DNA of 57,322 nucleotides, taken from assembly GCF_000321045.1 (NCBI RefSeq), contig NZ_HE578946.1, positions 280,315 through 337,636 on the forward strand, written 5' to 3'. The notes under the pieces are model-generated. The model ran no database searches, was not told where the DNA came from, and worked only from the letters and a program-made list of their open reading frames with translations. The position numbers and the translations under genes were made by a program. Numbering within the stretch: position 1 is the stretch's first letter; each line of letters begins with the position of its first letter. Of this stretch, positions 17,777-28,305 are shown piece after piece. The stretch comes from Phytobacter massiliensis JC163. Lineage in GTDB: Bacteria > Pseudomonadota > Gammaproteobacteria > Enterobacterales > Enterobacteriaceae.

Positions 17777-19930
17777 ATGAGCGCAATATCCCTGATCCAG
17801 CCGGATCGTGACCTGTTTTCCTGGCCGCAATACTGGGCGGCCTGCTTTGGCCCGGCTCCTTTTTTACCGATGTCCCGTGAGGAAATGGACCAACTTGGCT
17901 GGGATAGCTGCGACATCATTCTGGTAACGGGCGACGCCTACGTCGACCACCCGAGCTTCGGCATGGCCATTTGCGGCCGCATGCTGGAGGCGCAGGGCTT
18001 CCGGGTTGGCATCATCGCCCAGCCGGACTGGAACAGCAAAGAGGACTTTATGCGCCTCGGTAAACCGAACCTGTTCTTCGGCGTCACCGCGGGCAATATG
18101 GACTCGATGATCAACCGCTATACCGCGGATCGTAAGCTGCGCCATGACGACGCCTACACCCCGGATAACGTGGCGGGCAAGCGCCCGGACCGCGCCACGC
18201 TGGTCTACACCCAGCGCTGTAAAGAGGCGTGGAAAGACGTGCCGGTGATCCTCGGCGGCATTGAGGCCAGCCTGCGCCGTACCGCCCACTACGACTACTG
18301 GTCTGATACCGTGCGCCGTTCCGTGCTGGTGGATTCTAAAGCCGACATGCTGATGTTCGGCAACGGCGAGCGTCCGCTGGTGGAAGTGGCGCACCGTCTG
18401 GCGATGGGCGAGCCGATCGCGGCGATCCGCGACGTGCGTAACACCGCGATTATGGTGAAAGAGGCGCTGCCGGGCTGGAGCGGGGTAGATTCAACCCGCC
18501 TCGACACGCCGGGCAAAATCGACCCGATCCCGCATCCGTACGGCGAAGATCTGCCGTGCGCCGACAACAAGCCGGTCGCACCGAAAAAGCAGGAGGCGAA
18601 AGCCGTTACCGTGCAGCCGCCGCGCCCGAAGCCGTGGGAAAAAACCTATGTACTGCTGCCCTCCTTTGAAAAAGTGAAGAGTGACAAGGTGCTTTACGCC
18701 CACGCCTCGCGCATTCTGCACCATGAAACCAACCCCGGCTGCGCGCGGGCGCTGATGCAAAAGCACGGCGACCGCTATATCTGGATTAACCCGCCGGCTA
18801 TCCCGCTCTCCACCGAAGAGATGGACAGCGTCTTTGCCCTGCCGTACAAGCGCGTGCCGCACCCGGCCTACGGCGACAGCCGTATCCCGGCATACGAGAT
18901 GATCCGCTTTTCGATCAACATCATGCGCGGCTGCTTCGGCGGCTGTTCGTTCTGTTCGATTACCGAACACGAAGGGCGCATCATCCAGAGCCGTTCGGAA
19001 GATTCAATCATCAACGAGATCGAAGCCATTCGTGATACCGTGCCGGGCTTTACCGGGGTTATCTCCGATCTTGGCGGGCCGACGGCCAACATGTATATGC
19101 TGCGCTGCAAATCGCCGCGCGCGGAGCAGACCTGCCGCCGCCTGTCGTGCGTCTACCCGGATATCTGTCCGCATATGGACACCAACCACGAGCCGACGAT
19201 TAACCTCTATCGCCGCGCCCGCGATCTGAAAGGCATCAAGAAGATCCTCATCGCCTCCGGCGTACGTTACGACATTGCGGTAGAAGACCCGCGCTACATT
19301 AAAGAGCTGGCGACCCACCACGTCGGCGGCTACCTGAAGATTGCCCCGGAGCACACCGAAGAGGGGCCGCTGTCGAAGATGATGAAGCCGGGCATGGGTA
19401 GCTATGACCGCTTTAAAGAGCTGTTCGACCTCTATTCGAAGCAGGCGGGCAAAGAGCAGTACCTGATCCCGTACTTCATCTCCGCGCACCCCGGTACGCG
19501 CGACGAAGACATGGTAAACCTGGCGCTGTGGCTCAAACGCCACCGCTTCCGTCTCGATCAGGTGCAGAACTTCTATCCGTCGCCGCTGGCGAACTCAACC
19601 ACCATGTATTACACCGGTAAGAACCCGCTGGGTAAGATTGGCTACAAGAGCGAAGAGGTGGTGGTGCCGAAGGGCGATAAACAGCGCCGTCTGCACAAAG
19701 CGCTGCTGCGCTATCACGATCCGGCCAACTGGCCGCTGATCCGCCAGGCGCTGGAAGATATGGGTAAAAAGCACCTGATTGGCGGTCGCCGCGACTGCCT
19801 GGTACCGGCACCGACAATTGAAGAGATGCGTGAGGCGCGTCGTCAGAACCGCAACACCCGTCCGGCGCTGACCAAACACACGCCCATCGTGCATCAGCGC
19901 CAGAACGGCGTTAAGCGCAAGGCCAGGTAG
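17777..19930 (+). CDS. ygiQ: Radical SAM protein YgiQ
   Basis: 717 residues from [12 protein letters not shown]; the frame is open further upstream, but this ATG matches the family N-terminus and follows GGAAGCAAG. N-terminal UPF0313-type domain, radical-SAM domain with the cluster motif CFGGCSFC (C386, C390, C393), and a long C-terminal part with PEHTEEG and a basic tail. The family belongs to the radical-SAM superfamily; its reaction in E. coli is not settled. Slightly shorter than E. coli YgiQ (739). Confidence 0.93.
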   Translation: MSAISLIQPDRDLFSWPQYWAACFGPAPFLPMSREEMDQLGWDSCDIILVTGDAYVDHPSFGMAICGRMLEAQGFRVGIIAQPDWNSKEDFMRLGKPNLFFGVTAGNMDSMINRYTADRKLRHDDAYTPDNVAGKRPDRATLVYTQRCKEAWKDVPVILGGIEASLRRTAHYDYWSDTVRRSVLVDSKADMLMFGNGERPLVEVAHRLAMGEPIAAIRDVRNTAIMVKEALPGWSGVDSTRLDTPGKIDPIPHPYGEDLPCADNKPVAPKKQEAKAVTVQPPRPKPWEKTYVLLPSFEKVKSDKVLYAHASRILHHETNPGCARALMQKHGDRYIWINPPAIPLSTEEMDSVFALPYKRVPHPAYGDSRIPAYEMIRFSINIMRGCFGGCSFCSITEHEGRIIQSRSEDSIINEIEAIRDTVPGFTGVISDLGGPTANMYMLRCKSPRAEQTCRRLSCVYPDICPHMDTNHEPTINLYRRARDLKGIKKILIASGVRYDIAVEDPRYIKELATHHVGGYLKIAPEHTEEGPLSKMMKPGMGSYDRFKELFDLYSKQAGKEQYLIPYFISAHPGTRDEDMVNLALWLKRHRFRLDQVQNFYPSPLANSTTMYYTGKNPLGKIGYKSEEVVVPKGDKQRRLHKALLRYHDPANWPLIRQALEDMGKKHLIGGRRDCLVPAPTIEEMREARRQNRNTRPALTKHTPIVHQRQNGVKRKAR

Positions 19931-19936
19931 GTCAGG

Positions 19937-19965
19937 TTCCCGGATAAGCGAAGCGCATCCGGGAA
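19937..19965. repeat. REP-type palindrome
   Basis: TTCCCGGAT and ATCCGGGAA are perfect 9-bp arms around an 11-bp loop, directly after ygiQ. Confidence 0.75.
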
Positions 19966-19997
19966 TCTGTTGGTTAACCCATATCAGGGAAAGAGAG

Positions 19998-20438
19998 ATG
20001 GCAAAACGTTATCGTGCGTTCACGCTGCTGGCGGCGCTGTTGCTCAGCGGCTGCGTCGCTTATACCCAGTCCCGACCGCAGGTAGAAGGGCGGCTGCTGG
20101 ACAGCCACGGACAACCGGTGGCGGGGGCGGAGATTGTGCTGGAAAGCTACAAGCCGCTGGCCAGCACGGTTTCGGATAGCGCGGGCCGTTTCGCTTTCAC
20201 CGCCGACCACGAGTGGTCATTTTTCCTGCCCATCGGCCCCATTGATAAGATCAACATGTCGCGGCTGGATATCAGCGCCAGGGGGCAGCGGTATAATGTT
20301 CTGCTCTCTTACGGTCTGAGCGGGCCTTACGGCGGCGGGCCTGCCGGGATGCGCGTGGTCTGTACGCTACCGCCGTCGCAGCAAACGCCGGACCCGCAGA
20401 CCGGGGATGCGGATATCTGCCAGCAGGAAACGAAGTAA
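19998..20438 (+). CDS. Lipoprotein with carboxypeptidase-regulatory-like domain
   Basis: 146 residues. Signal peptide with lipobox LLSGC (Cys19). The mature part starts with a beta-sandwich of the carboxypeptidase-regulatory type (VEGRLLDSHGQPVAGAEIVL, then TVSDSAGRFAFTA). Position 2 after Cys is Val, so outer-membrane sorting is expected. AGAGAG precedes the ATG. Role unknown; convergent with dkgA, sharing the hairpin at 20443. Confidence 0.75.
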   Translation: MAKRYRAFTLLAALLLSGCVAYTQSRPQVEGRLLDSHGQPVAGAEIVLESYKPLASTVSDSAGRFAFTADHEWSFFLPIGPIDKINMSRLDISARGQRYNVLLSYGLSGPYGGGPAGMRVVCTLPPSQQTPDPQTGDADICQQETK

Positions 20439-20442
20439 AAAA

Positions 20443-20467
20443 AAGCCCGGCAACGGATGCCGGGCCT
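20443..20467. terminator. Bidirectional terminator between lipoprotein gene and dkgA
   Basis: AAGCCCGGCA... ...TGCCGGGCCTT stem. A run of eight A precedes it on the plus strand, which reads as a U tract for dkgA transcripts coming from the minus strand. Confidence 0.8.
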
Positions 20468-20475
20468 TGAGCTTA

Positions 20476-21303
20476 TCAGCCGCCAAACTGATCCGGGTCC
20501 GGGCCAAGCCGTTTTCCCTGCTCCAGTTTAGCGATTTCCGCCATTTCGTCTTTATCCAGACGGAAATCCCAGACGTCAAAGTTCTCGGCAATGCGCGAGG
20601 GCGTAACCGATTTCGGAATCACCACCAGCCCGCTATCCAGATGCCAGCGTATCACCACCTGCGCCGGGGTTTTGCCGTACTTGTCCGCGAGGGTGCGGAT
20701 AATCTTCTGGTCGAATACCCCTTCGCCCCCCTGGGCCAGCGGGCTCCAGGATTCGGTCTGGATTTTATGGGTCGCATTCCAGGCGTGAAGCTGGCGCTGC
20801 TGCATCAGCGGGTGCAGCTCTATCTGATTGACCACTGGGGTAACGCCTGTCTCATCAATAATCTTCTGCAGATGGTGGATCTGGAAGTTACAGACACCGA
20901 TGCTCTTCACCAGCCCCTGCTGTTGCAGTTCGATCATCCCTTTCCACGCCTCGACGTAGTGGTCAATCGCCGGTACTGGCCAGTGCATCAGGTAGAGATC
21001 CACATAATCGAGTTGCAGCTTGTCCAGGCTCTCCTGCAGCGCCTCACGAGGGCGCTTCTGGTCGTCGTTCCACAGCTTGGTGGTGATAAACAGCTCATCG
21101 CGCGCCAGTCCCGCGCTTTTTAACGCCGTACCGACGCCCTCTTCGTTTTTGTAGGCCGCAGCGGTATCGATGGAGCGATAGCCGACTTCCAGCGCTTTAT
21201 GAATGGCGGAAACGACCTCTTCATTGCCCGCTTTCCACACGCCAAGACCCAGCTGCGGCATCATGCTGCCGTCTGCAAGCTTAATCACGGTTGGATGTGT
21301 CAT
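20476..21303 (-). CDS. dkgA: 2,5-diketo-D-gluconate reductase A / methylglyoxal reductase
   Basis: 275 residues, aldo-keto reductase barrel. Catalytic tetrad visible: D46, Y51 (SIDTAAAYKNEEG), K76 (ITTKLW) and H107 (LYLMHWP). Cofactor is NADPH. It reduces 2,5-diketogluconate, methylglyoxal and related aldehydes. Downstream of yqhD on the same strand, so the yqhD-dkgA operon of E. coli is kept and activation by YqhC is expected. Confidence 0.95.
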   Translation of the reverse strand: MTHPTVIKLADGSMMPQLGLGVWKAGNEEVVSAIHKALEVGYRSIDTAAAYKNEEGVGTALKSAGLARDELFITTKLWNDDQKRPREALQESLDKLQLDYVDLYLMHWPVPAIDHYVEAWKGMIELQQQGLVKSIGVCNFQIHHLQKIIDETGVTPVVNQIELHPLMQQRQLHAWNATHKIQTESWSPLAQGGEGVFDQKIIRTLADKYGKTPAQVVIRWHLDSGLVVIPKSVTPSRIAENFDVWDFRLDKDEMAEIAKLEQGKRLGPDPDQFGG

Positions 21304-21322
21304 GCATTCCTCCTTTTATGAG

Positions 21323-21346
21323 CTTACCGGGACGTATCCCGGTAAG
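21323..21346. promoter_or_regulatory. Intercistronic hairpin between yqhD and dkgA
   Basis: CTTACCGGGA and TCCCGGTAAG form a perfect 10-bp stem with a CGTA loop. No T tract follows on the minus strand, so an mRNA-stabilising or processing role between the two cistrons is more likely than termination. Confidence 0.55.
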
Positions 21347-21405
21347 GTTGTGTGCATTAATTCTGGACGAAAAGCGCAAAAACGAAAGGAAGAGGAGCAA
21401 AAAGC

Positions 21406-22569
21406 TTAGCGCGCCGCTTCGTAAATGCGACGGCTGACATCAAGGGTAATGTCCTGATGTTCGCCAAGTTTTGTCATGCCGTGTTCGTCCAGTTTCGCCA
21501 GCAGCGCCGGGATAGAACTGCCATCAAGACCGTAGCCGGACAGCCGCGTCGGCACGCCCATTTGCTCGAAGAAACCGCGGGTGGCTTCGATAGCCGCGTC
21601 GATACGCTGGTCGTCGCTGCCCTCGGTAATGTTCCAGACGCGTTCGGCGTACTGCAGCAGCTTGGCGCGTTTGGTATCGCGTTTTTCATTCCACAGCGCA
21701 GGCAGCACCACCGCCAGGGTCTGGGCGTGATCCAGCCCGTGCATGGCGGTCAGTTCGTGGCCCAGCATATGGGTCGCCCAGTCCTGCGGCACCCCTGCGC
21801 CAATCAGGCCGTTCAGCGCCTGCGTCGCCGCCCACATCACGTTGGCGCGCACATCGTAATTTTCCGGCTCCTGCAACGCTTTCGGGCCTTCTTCGATAAG
21901 CGTCAGCAGAATGCCTTCGGCGAAGCGGTCCTGAATTTTGCCGTTAACCGGGTAAGTGACATACTGCTCAACGGTATGCACAAAGGCGTCGACCACGCCA
22001 TTCGCCACCTGGCGCGGCGGCAGGGTATAGGTGTAAACCGGGTCCAGCACGGCAAAAACCGGCTGTACAAACGGCGAGTGGAACGCCTGCTTATCGCCGG
22101 TGGTTTTACGGGAAATCACCGCGCCCTTATTGGATTCCGAGCCGGTAGCGGGCAGCGTCAGCACGGAACCCATCGGGATGGCGCTGCTGATTTTGCTGCC
22201 GGAGGTTTGCAGAATTTCCCACGGGTCGACCCCTTCGGCGTAGTGCGCCGCCGCGGCGATGAATTTGGTGCCGTCGAGCACCGAGCCGCCGCCCACCGCC
22301 AGCAGGAAGGTGATGTTATCTTCACGGGCAATCTTCACCGCGTTCATCAGCGTTTCGTAAGAGGGGTTCGGTTCAATGCCGCCAAACTCCTGCACGCTCA
22401 GCCCTTCCAGCGCGCTGTAGACCTGGTCCAGCACGCCGTTTTTCTTCACGCTGCCGCCGCCGTAAGTAATCAGAACGCGGGCGTCCGCGGGGATCTGCGC
22501 GCGCAGATCGGCAATCGCGCCTTTGCCAAACAGAATGCGGGTCGGGGTATGGAGAGTAAAGTTGTTCAT
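21406..22569 (-). CDS. yqhD: NADPH-dependent aldehyde reductase YqhD
   Basis: 387 residues, iron/zinc-dependent alcohol dehydrogenase family. NADP-binding GGGSVLDGTKF near residue 94 and metal-binding residues in NGVVDAFVHTVEQY (Asp and His) and in HELTAMHGLDHAQTL (two His). It detoxifies short-chain aldehydes such as acrolein, malondialdehyde and glyoxal in the cytoplasm. First gene of yqhD-dkgA; divergent from its activator gene yqhC. Confidence 0.96.
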   Translation of the reverse strand: MNNFTLHTPTRILFGKGAIADLRAQIPADARVLITYGGGSVKKNGVLDQVYSALEGLSVQEFGGIEPNPSYETLMNAVKIAREDNITFLLAVGGGSVLDGTKFIAAAAHYAEGVDPWEILQTSGSKISSAIPMGSVLTLPATGSESNKGAVISRKTTGDKQAFHSPFVQPVFAVLDPVYTYTLPPRQVANGVVDAFVHTVEQYVTYPVNGKIQDRFAEGILLTLIEEGPKALQEPENYDVRANVMWAATQALNGLIGAGVPQDWATHMLGHELTAMHGLDHAQTLAVVLPALWNEKRDTKRAKLLQYAERVWNITEGSDDQRIDAAIEATRGFFEQMGVPTRLSGYGLDGSSIPALLAKLDEHGMTKLGEHQDITLDVSRRIYEAAR

Positions 22570-22759
22570 TGCTCGTTCCCTTTATGGTTTAACAACAGTG
22601 GGCAGTACTCTGCCCGATGGGGAACATTGTCAGCCCACGGCGGCCCGCTCTCAATGCACATTCCTGTCAATGTCTTGCCTGTTTCTCCATCCTGCTGGAG
22701 AAACGTCATCTGAATATGCACACTATAAGGGTTGAAAAAACCAGCCGGAGCGGCGCGCT

Positions 22760-23659
22760 ATGAATCGTAACGAAATTTGCCAGCAGCTTACCCATAAAAT
22801 AAAACTACTGAAAAATAATGAAAATCATCTCAGTTCGCTGCTGCCGGATATCCGCCTGCTGTACGGCACGCAGCCGGGGACCCGCACGCCGGTGATGTAC
22901 CAGCCGGGGATCGTATTTCTCTTTTCCGGCCATAAAATTGGTTACATTAACGATAGGGTGTTTCGCTACGATGCCAATGCCTATCTGCTGCTCACCGTTC
23001 CGCTGCCGTTTGAGTGTGAAACCTTTGCCACCCCGGCAGTTCCGCTGGCCGGGCTGCGGCTTAACGTTGACATTCTGCAGCTGCAGGAGCTGTTGATGGA
23101 CATTGGCGAGGATGAACACTTTCAGCCCTCGGTGGCGGCAAGCGGCATCAACTCCGCCACCCTTTCTGATGAAATTCTCTGCGCCGCCGAGCGACTGCTG
23201 GATGTGATGGAGCGTCCGCTGGACGCCCGCATACTGGGGAAACAGATTATTCGTGAATTGCTTTACCATGTGCTGACAGGCCCGCGCGGCGGGGCGCTAC
23301 TGGCGCTGGTCAGCCGCCAGACCCACTTTAGTTTAATCAGCCGGGTGCTTAAGCGGATTGAAAGCCAGTACACCGAAAACCTCAGCGTGGACCAGCTGGC
23401 CGCCGAGGCCAATATGAGCGTGTCGGCTTTTCATCATAACTTTAAATCGGTCACCAGCACTTCCCCTCTGCAATATCTGAAAACCTACCGCCTGCATAAG
23501 GCGCGTATTCTGATGATTCATGACGGGATGAAAGCCAGCGCGGCGGCAATCCGCGTGGGCTATGAAAGCCCGTCGCAGTTCAGCCGGGAGTTTAAGCGCT
23601 ACTTTGGCGTGACGCCGGGCGAAGATGCGGCAAGGATCCGCACTATACAGGGAATGTAG
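22760..23659 (+). CDS. yqhC: AraC-family activator YqhC
   Basis: 299 residues. N-terminal AraC_N (CuRO-type) sensor region with [22 protein letters not shown]-terminal double helix-turn-helix ([20 protein letters not shown], and [20 protein letters not shown]). In E. coli YqhC activates yqhD and dkgA in response to reactive aldehydes. Divergent from yqhD over 190 bp that should hold its binding site. Confidence 0.93.
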   Translation: MNRNEICQQLTHKIKLLKNNENHLSSLLPDIRLLYGTQPGTRTPVMYQPGIVFLFSGHKIGYINDRVFRYDANAYLLLTVPLPFECETFATPAVPLAGLRLNVDILQLQELLMDIGEDEHFQPSVAASGINSATLSDEILCAAERLLDVMERPLDARILGKQIIRELLYHVLTGPRGGALLALVSRQTHFSLISRVLKRIESQYTENLSVDQLAAEANMSVSAFHHNFKSVTSTSPLQYLKTYRLHKARILMIHDGMKASAAAIRVGYESPSQFSREFKRYFGVTPGEDAARIRTIQGM

Positions 23660-23666
23660 CGTTGGG

Positions 23667-23700
23667 GTAGCCCGGATAAGGCAGCGCCGCATCCGGGAAC
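23667..23700. repeat. REP-type palindrome
   Basis: GTAGCCCGGATAAGGC... ...GCCGCATCCGGGAAC, the classical REP arm, between the convergent yqhC and yghB. Confidence 0.8.
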
Positions 23701-23712
23701 AGGCAGAAACTG

Positions 23713-24372
23713 TCAGCTATTGCAGTACTTCTTCTTCACCACCACCACTAGCGTGCCCAGCAGCCCGGCGACCAGCAGGAACACCGGCAGGATCATCAGG
23801 AAGGTCATCACCTGGTCTTCGTGGTGCTTAACGAACGGGATCATGCTGATGGCGTAGCCCAACGACGTCACCAGACCGACCCACAGCAGACCGCTCAGCC
23901 AGTTGAACAGCTGGAAGCGACGGCTGGATAAGCCCGAGATGCCCGCCATCGTTGGCAGCAGGGTTCGCACAAAGGCGAGGAAGCGGCCAACCAGCAGCGC
24001 CAGCAGACCGTGACGGTCAAACATGCAGGTGGCCCGCTGATGATATTTTTCCGGCAGCTGCGCCAGCCAGCCTTTCACCACCCGCGTATTGCCAAGCCAG
24101 CGCCCCTGCAAATAGCTTACCCAGCAGCCGAGGCTGGCGGCAGAGGTCAAAATCGCCACCGTGGAGATGTAATCCATGCAGCCGCGGGCAATCAGTGCGC
24201 CTGCCAGCAACAGCAGGCTGTCGCCGGGCAGAAACGAAGCAGGAAGCAAGCCGTTTTCCAGAAAGAGGGTGGCAAACATCACGAGATAGACAACGCCTAC
24301 AACGTGGGGATTCGCCAGCGCCGCAAAGTCATGTTGCCAGAGCGCAGCGATAATATCGTGAATTACAGCCAT
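23713..24372 (-). CDS. yghB: DedA-family inner-membrane protein YghB
   Basis: 219 residues, same as E. coli YghB. Hydrophobic throughout, with the DedA motif ([20 protein letters not shown], and [18 protein letters not shown]). DedA proteins are proton-driven and support undecaprenyl or phospholipid transport, cell division and Tat export; YghB and YqjA overlap in function. Lies convergent with yqhC and upstream of metC on the same strand, as in E. coli. Confidence 0.95.
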   Translation of the reverse strand: MAVIHDIIAALWQHDFAALANPHVVGVVYLVMFATLFLENGLLPASFLPGDSLLLLAGALIARGCMDYISTVAILTSAASLGCWVSYLQGRWLGNTRVVKGWLAQLPEKYHQRATCMFDRHGLLALLVGRFLAFVRTLLPTMAGISGLSSRRFQLFNWLSGLLWVGLVTSLGYAISMIPFVKHHEDQVMTFLMILPVFLLVAGLLGTLVVVVKKKYCNS

Positions 24373-24499
24373 GGGCTTTCCTGTGGTACCGCGTAGAAAG
24401 AACTATTGTACTCCCTTATTGCCCGAAACACCTTGATCGCGGGCGCAATAAATACAGAGTAATCCGCTGGCGTCGGCACAATTTCCTCTGCCTTTAAAT

Positions 24500-25687
24500 T
24501 TAGACGATACGCTGGAACCCTGCCGCTAAATCCTCGATCAGATCTTCAACATTTTCTAAACCAATATGTACGCGCACCAGCGTGCCTGTGAAATCCACTT
24601 CACCCGCCGGGCGGATGGCGGCGATCTCTTCCGGCTGGTTCGCCAGAATCAGTGACTCATAGCCGCCCCAGGAGTAGGCCATGCTGAACAGCGTAAAATG
24701 GTCGAGATAGTCCGCCAGCTCTTTTTCATTTAGCCGCTTACGCAGGACAAACGAGAACAGCCCGCTACTGCCGGTAAAGTCGCGTTGCCAGAATTCATGG
24801 CCTTTACTGCCGGGCAGCGCCGGATGATTGACCCGCTCAACCTGCGGATGGGCGGCCAGCCACTGCGCCACTTGCAGGCTACTTTCATGGTGCTGGCGCA
24901 GGCGTACGCCAAGGGTGCGCAGGCCGCGGCTGGTCATATAGGCGGTATCGGCGTCCACCATCTGCCCCATCAGGTAGGCATTCTCCCGCAGCTGGTCCCA
25001 GCAGCGGGCGTTGGCGACCGCGGTGCCGATCATGCCATCGGAATGGCCAATCAGGTATTTGGTAGCGGCCTGTATCGAGACATCGATACCGAAATCGAGG
25101 GCTTTGAACAGCACGCCCGCCGCCCATGTATTGTCGATCATAATGATCGCCTCGGGGGCAACGCGTCTGACCGCGCTGACGATGGCGGGGATGTCATGCA
25201 CCTCCATGGTGATGGAGCCGGGGGACTCGAGAAAGACCACTCTGGTTTCAGGCCGCACCAGACGGGCAATATCCGCGCCGATCATCGGGTCGAACCAGCT
25301 GGTCGTTACCCCCAGCTTTGCCAGAATTTTGGTGCAGAAGTCCTGACTTGGCTCATAGGCCGTGTTGGTCATCAGCACGTGGTCGCCCTGCTCAACAAAC
25401 GCCAGAATCGTATTCGCCACCGCCGCCGCGCCGCAGGGGAAGAGGGCGCAGCCCGCACCGCCTTCCAGCTCACACATCGCCTCCTGCAAAGAAAAATGGG
25501 TCAACGTACCGCGACGCCCGTAGAACAGCCCCCCCTTCGCCCGGTTGCGCGTGGCCTGTTTTTTCGCTTCTACCGTGTCGAACACCAATGAGGAAGCGCG
25601 CTGAATCACGCTATTGACTGAACCCTGAGTATATTTCTTGCTGCGCCCGGCATTTACCAGCGCCGTATCGATATGCTTCGCCGTCAT
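24500..25687 (-). CDS. metC: Cystathionine beta-lyase MetC
   Basis: 395 residues from ATG 25687 ([19 protein letters not shown]); a TTG nine bases further upstream is in frame, but the ATG gives the E. coli length and alignment. PLP-dependent Cys/Met metabolism fold with the PLP lysine in [14 protein letters not shown] (K210) and [16 protein letters not shown]. It cleaves cystathionine to homocysteine, pyruvate and ammonia in methionine synthesis. Three tandem MetJ boxes lie 18 bp upstream. Confidence 0.97.
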   Translation of the reverse strand: MTAKHIDTALVNAGRSKKYTQGSVNSVIQRASSLVFDTVEAKKQATRNRAKGGLFYGRRGTLTHFSLQEAMCELEGGAGCALFPCGAAAVANTILAFVEQGDHVLMTNTAYEPSQDFCTKILAKLGVTTSWFDPMIGADIARLVRPETRVVFLESPGSITMEVHDIPAIVSAVRRVAPEAIIMIDNTWAAGVLFKALDFGIDVSIQAATKYLIGHSDGMIGTAVANARCWDQLRENAYLMGQMVDADTAYMTSRGLRTLGVRLRQHHESSLQVAQWLAAHPQVERVNHPALPGSKGHEFWQRDFTGSSGLFSFVLRKRLNEKELADYLDHFTLFSMAYSWGGYESLILANQPEEIAAIRPAGEVDFTGTLVRVHIGLENVEDLIEDLAAGFQRIV

Positions 25688-25705
25688 AGTAGTCAACCTG
25701 TTTTT

Positions 25706-25729
25706 ATACGTCTGGACGTCCAGACTACC
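25706..25729. promoter_or_regulatory. Three tandem MetJ boxes upstream of metC
   Basis: Three adjacent 8-mers, ATACGTCT, GGACGTCC and AGACTACC, match the MetJ consensus AGACGTCT at 7, 6 and about 5 positions. MetJ dimers bind such tandem boxes cooperatively with S-adenosylmethionine as corepressor. Confidence 0.8.
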
Positions 25730-25858
25730 ATGATTAACAGAGCGTGTACTGGCGCTGCGGAGATAAAGCAGAAAATTTTATGAATATTCGCCAACGGTAC
25801 TTTTTTACTGCGTAAGCGCAAGGAAAAAGAGGGGATATTCATGCAGTATGTAAATACT

Positions 25859-25877
25859 AATGAGAACGACTATCAAT
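25859..25877. promoter_or_regulatory. Fur box upstream of exbB
   Basis: AATGAGAACGACTATCAAT resembles the Fur consensus (ATGAGAA-N2-ATTATCA type, about 14 of 16 bases). It ends 59 bp before the exbB start, consistent with iron-dependent repression of exbBD known in E. coli. Confidence 0.65.
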
Positions 25878-25936
25878 TCGATGATGTTTTGATATTATTA
25901 TGCTCAGATTTTGTGATTTGCGTCGTGGAGATGAGA

Positions 25937-26671
25937 GTGGGTAACAATTTGATGCAGACGGATCTCTCCGTCCTGGGTATGTATCAACATGCCGACATCG
26001 TAGTAAAGATTGTGATGATCGGGTTGATCCTGGCATCAGTCATCACCTGGGCTATTTTCTTTAGCAAAAGCGCAGAAATGCTTGGCCACAAGCGCCGCCT
26101 CAAGCGTGAACAGCAGCAGCTGGCGGAAGCCCGCTCGCTGAACCAGGCTTCTGAAATCGCTGCGGGTTTTCACGCCCGTAGCCTCAGCGCGCAGCTTATC
26201 AATGAGGCGCAGAACGAGCTGGAGCTTTCGGCTGGCAGCGAAGACAACGAAGGCATCAAAGAGCGTACCGGTTTCCGTCTTGAGCGTCGCGTTGCTGCAA
26301 CAGGCCGCTATATGGGGCGTGGCAACGGCTATCTGGCGACGATTGGCGCTATTTCGCCGTTTGTCGGGCTGTTTGGTACGGTCTGGGGCATCATGAACAG
26401 CTTTATCGGTATCGCCCAGACCCAGACCACCAACCTTGCAGTGGTTGCGCCGGGCATTGCCGAAGCGCTGCTGGCGACCGCTATTGGCCTTATCGCGGCA
26501 ATCCCTGCCGTTGTCATCTACAACATCTTTGCCCGCATGATTGGCGGTTACAAAGCGACACTTGGCGACGTTGCCGCCCAGGTTCTGCTGCTGCAGAGCC
26601 GTGACCTCGATCTGGCCGCCAGCGCATCGGTAAAGCCAGTTCATAATGCTCAGAAACTACGCTTAGGTTAA
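25937..26671 (+). CDS. exbB: TonB-system energiser ExbB
   Basis: 244 residues from GTG 25937 (GNNLMQTDLSVLGMYQHADIV). GGAG lies 6 bp before this GTG; the ATG at 25931 and the open frame from 25841 are worse placed, and the GTG start reproduces the E. coli length. Three membrane helices (about 16-40, 128-155, 175-200) belong to the MotA/TolQ/ExbB family, with the ISPFVGLFGTVWGIM and AEALLATAIGL segments. With ExbD and TonB it uses the proton gradient to drive outer-membrane import of siderophores and vitamin B12. Confidence 0.97.
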   Translation: MGNNLMQTDLSVLGMYQHADIVVKIVMIGLILASVITWAIFFSKSAEMLGHKRRLKREQQQLAEARSLNQASEIAAGFHARSLSAQLINEAQNELELSAGSEDNEGIKERTGFRLERRVAATGRYMGRGNGYLATIGAISPFVGLFGTVWGIMNSFIGIAQTQTTNLAVVAPGIAEALLATAIGLIAAIPAVVIYNIFARMIGGYKATLGDVAAQVLLLQSRDLDLAASASVKPVHNAQKLRLG

Positions 26672-26677
26672 CGCTCC

Positions 26678-27103
26678 ATGGCAATGCGTCTTAATGAAAA
26701 TCTGGACGATAACGGCGAAATGCATGAAATCAACGTGACGCCGTTTATCGACGTCATGCTGGTTCTGCTGATTATCTTTATGGTGGCTGCGCCGCTGGCG
26801 ACGGTTGACGTTAAGGTCAATCTGCCCGCATCCTCCAGCCAGCCGCAGCCGCGCCCGGAAAAGCCGATTTACCTTTCCGTTAAAGCCGACAACAGCCTGT
26901 TTGTGGGTAACGATCCGGTGACGGAAGAGACCATGATTGGTCAGCTGGACGCGGCGACCGAAGGCAAAAAAGATACCACGATCTTTTTCCGCGCCGACAA
27001 AACGGTCGATTACGCCACCATGATGAAAGTGATGGACAGCCTGCGTCAGGCCGGCTATCTCAAGATTGGTCTCGTTGGGGAAGAAAACGCGAAAGCGAAG
27101 TAA
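26678..27103 (+). CDS. exbD: TonB-system energiser ExbD
   Basis: 141 residues as in E. coli. Single N-terminal membrane helix INVTPFIDVMLVLLIIFMV with the proton-carrying D25, followed by a periplasmic domain. Begins 6 bp after exbB. A hairpin at 27112 follows the stop. Confidence 0.97.
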   Translation: MAMRLNENLDDNGEMHEINVTPFIDVMLVLLIIFMVAAPLATVDVKVNLPASSSQPQPRPEKPIYLSVKADNSLFVGNDPVTEETMIGQLDAATEGKKDTTIFFRADKTVDYATMMKVMDSLRQAGYLKIGLVGEENAKAK

Positions 27104-27111
27104 CCCTAAAG

Positions 27112-27134
27112 CCCGGTGGCGATGCGCCACCGGG
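27112..27134. terminator. Hairpin between exbD and yghA
   Basis: CCCGGTGGCG-ATG-CGCCACCGGG, a perfect 10-bp stem between the two convergent genes. The tail is TATATATCT rather than a clean T run; on the minus strand CTTTAG follows. Confidence 0.6.
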
Positions 27135-27141
27135 TATATAT

Positions 27142-28026
27142 CTAGCCTAAATGTTCCCCGCCGCACACGCCGTGCACTTCTGCAGTCACGTAGCTTGATT
27201 CTTCACTCGCCAGGTAAACATAGATGGGCGCCAGCTCGGCAGGCTGACCTGCGCGCTTCATTGGCGTCTGCTGCCCAAACTGCGGCAGTTTCTCCTGCGG
27301 CTGACCGCCGGAAATTTGCAGCGCGGTCCAGATGGGGCCTGGGGCGACGATATTCACCCGAATACCTTTCTCCGCAACCTGCTTTGCCAGGCCACGGCTG
27401 TAGTTAAGAATGGCCGCTTTTGTTGCCGCGTAATCCAGCAGATGCGGGCTCGGCTGATAGGCCTGAATGGAGGAGGTGGTGATAATACTCGCTCCCGCCG
27501 GCAGCAGCGGCAACGCTTCCTGGGTTATCCAGAACAGCGCAAAGACGTTAACGGTAAACGTGTGCTGGAACTGTTCGCTGCTCAGCTCGCTGATTTCCTC
27601 AACCGCGGTCTGCCTGCCGGCAACCAGCGCCAGGATATCCAGCCCGCCCAGCGCCTTGTGCGCGTCATGAACCAGTGAGCGGGCAAAAGCTTCATTACTT
27701 AAATCGCCGGGCAGCAGCACCGCTTTACGGCCACAGGCTTCGATCAGCGCTTTCACTTCCTGCGCATCTTCCTCTTCGGCAGGCAGGTAGTTGATGGCGA
27801 CATCCGCGCCTTCACGGGCGTAGGCAATCGCCGCAGCGCGGCCAATACCCGAATCGCCCCCTGTCACCAGCGCCTTACGGCCGGTAAGACGATCACGGCC
27901 CTGATAACTCTTCTCACCACAATCCGGCACCGGCGTCATTTTAGCCTGCACCCCTGGCGCGGGCTGCTTCTGCTTCGGATATTCACCGGTGTAATACTGA
28001 GTTGTTGGGTCGTTGAGATTAGGCAT
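27142..28026 (-). CDS. yghA: NADP(+)-dependent aldehyde/diketone reductase YghA (SDR)
   Basis: 294 residues from [18 protein letters not shown]; the frame runs 10 codons further up, but this start gives the E. coli length. Short-chain dehydrogenase with cofactor loop [12 protein letters not shown], catalytic YAATK in [13 protein letters not shown], and a N-terminal extension rich in Tyr and Pro seen in YghA. Proposed to reduce alcohols/aldehydes; the substrate is not settled. Confidence 0.93.
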   Translation of the reverse strand: MPNLNDPTTQYYTGEYPKQKQPAPGVQAKMTPVPDCGEKSYQGRDRLTGRKALVTGGDSGIGRAAAIAYAREGADVAINYLPAEEEDAQEVKALIEACGRKAVLLPGDLSNEAFARSLVHDAHKALGGLDILALVAGRQTAVEEISELSSEQFQHTFTVNVFALFWITQEALPLLPAGASIITTSSIQAYQPSPHLLDYAATKAAILNYSRGLAKQVAEKGIRVNIVAPGPIWTALQISGGQPQEKLPQFGQQTPMKRAGQPAELAPIYVYLASEESSYVTAEVHGVCGGEHLG

Positions 28027-28188
28027 TATGCGTCTCCCTTTTGGTTGAACATACATTAAGGGTAGTCATAACTGCCGCGTGTTTGCGGGTAAACCAGGAT
28101 TATCCTTAGAAAAAGGCCAGCCTGAGCCGTGGGGAAACTCATCTGGTTTATAACCTCTTGTTCCCTGTCTTACCAATTTGCACGGTTG

Positions 28189-28204
28189 TGTGACAACTTT
28201 CGCA
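28189..28204 (+). promoter_or_regulatory. CRP-like site upstream of xyloside operon
   Basis: TGTGA-N6-TCGCA matches the CRP consensus at 9 of 10 positions, about 100 bp before the symporter start. Catabolite activation of a xyloside operon would be expected. Confidence 0.55.
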
Positions 28205-28305
28205 TTTAATAAAAAACGTAAAATTGAAATGAATTTTAGCAATAGCCCAGGGGGGGAGATCCTCTTATCGTTCCTGACGACGCCATTATTTAAGAGGATG
28301 AAATC

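Noticed and set aside
25841..25936. 32-residue N-terminal extension of ExbB
   Set aside because: The extension covers the Fur box, and the GTG at 25937 gives the conserved N-terminus.
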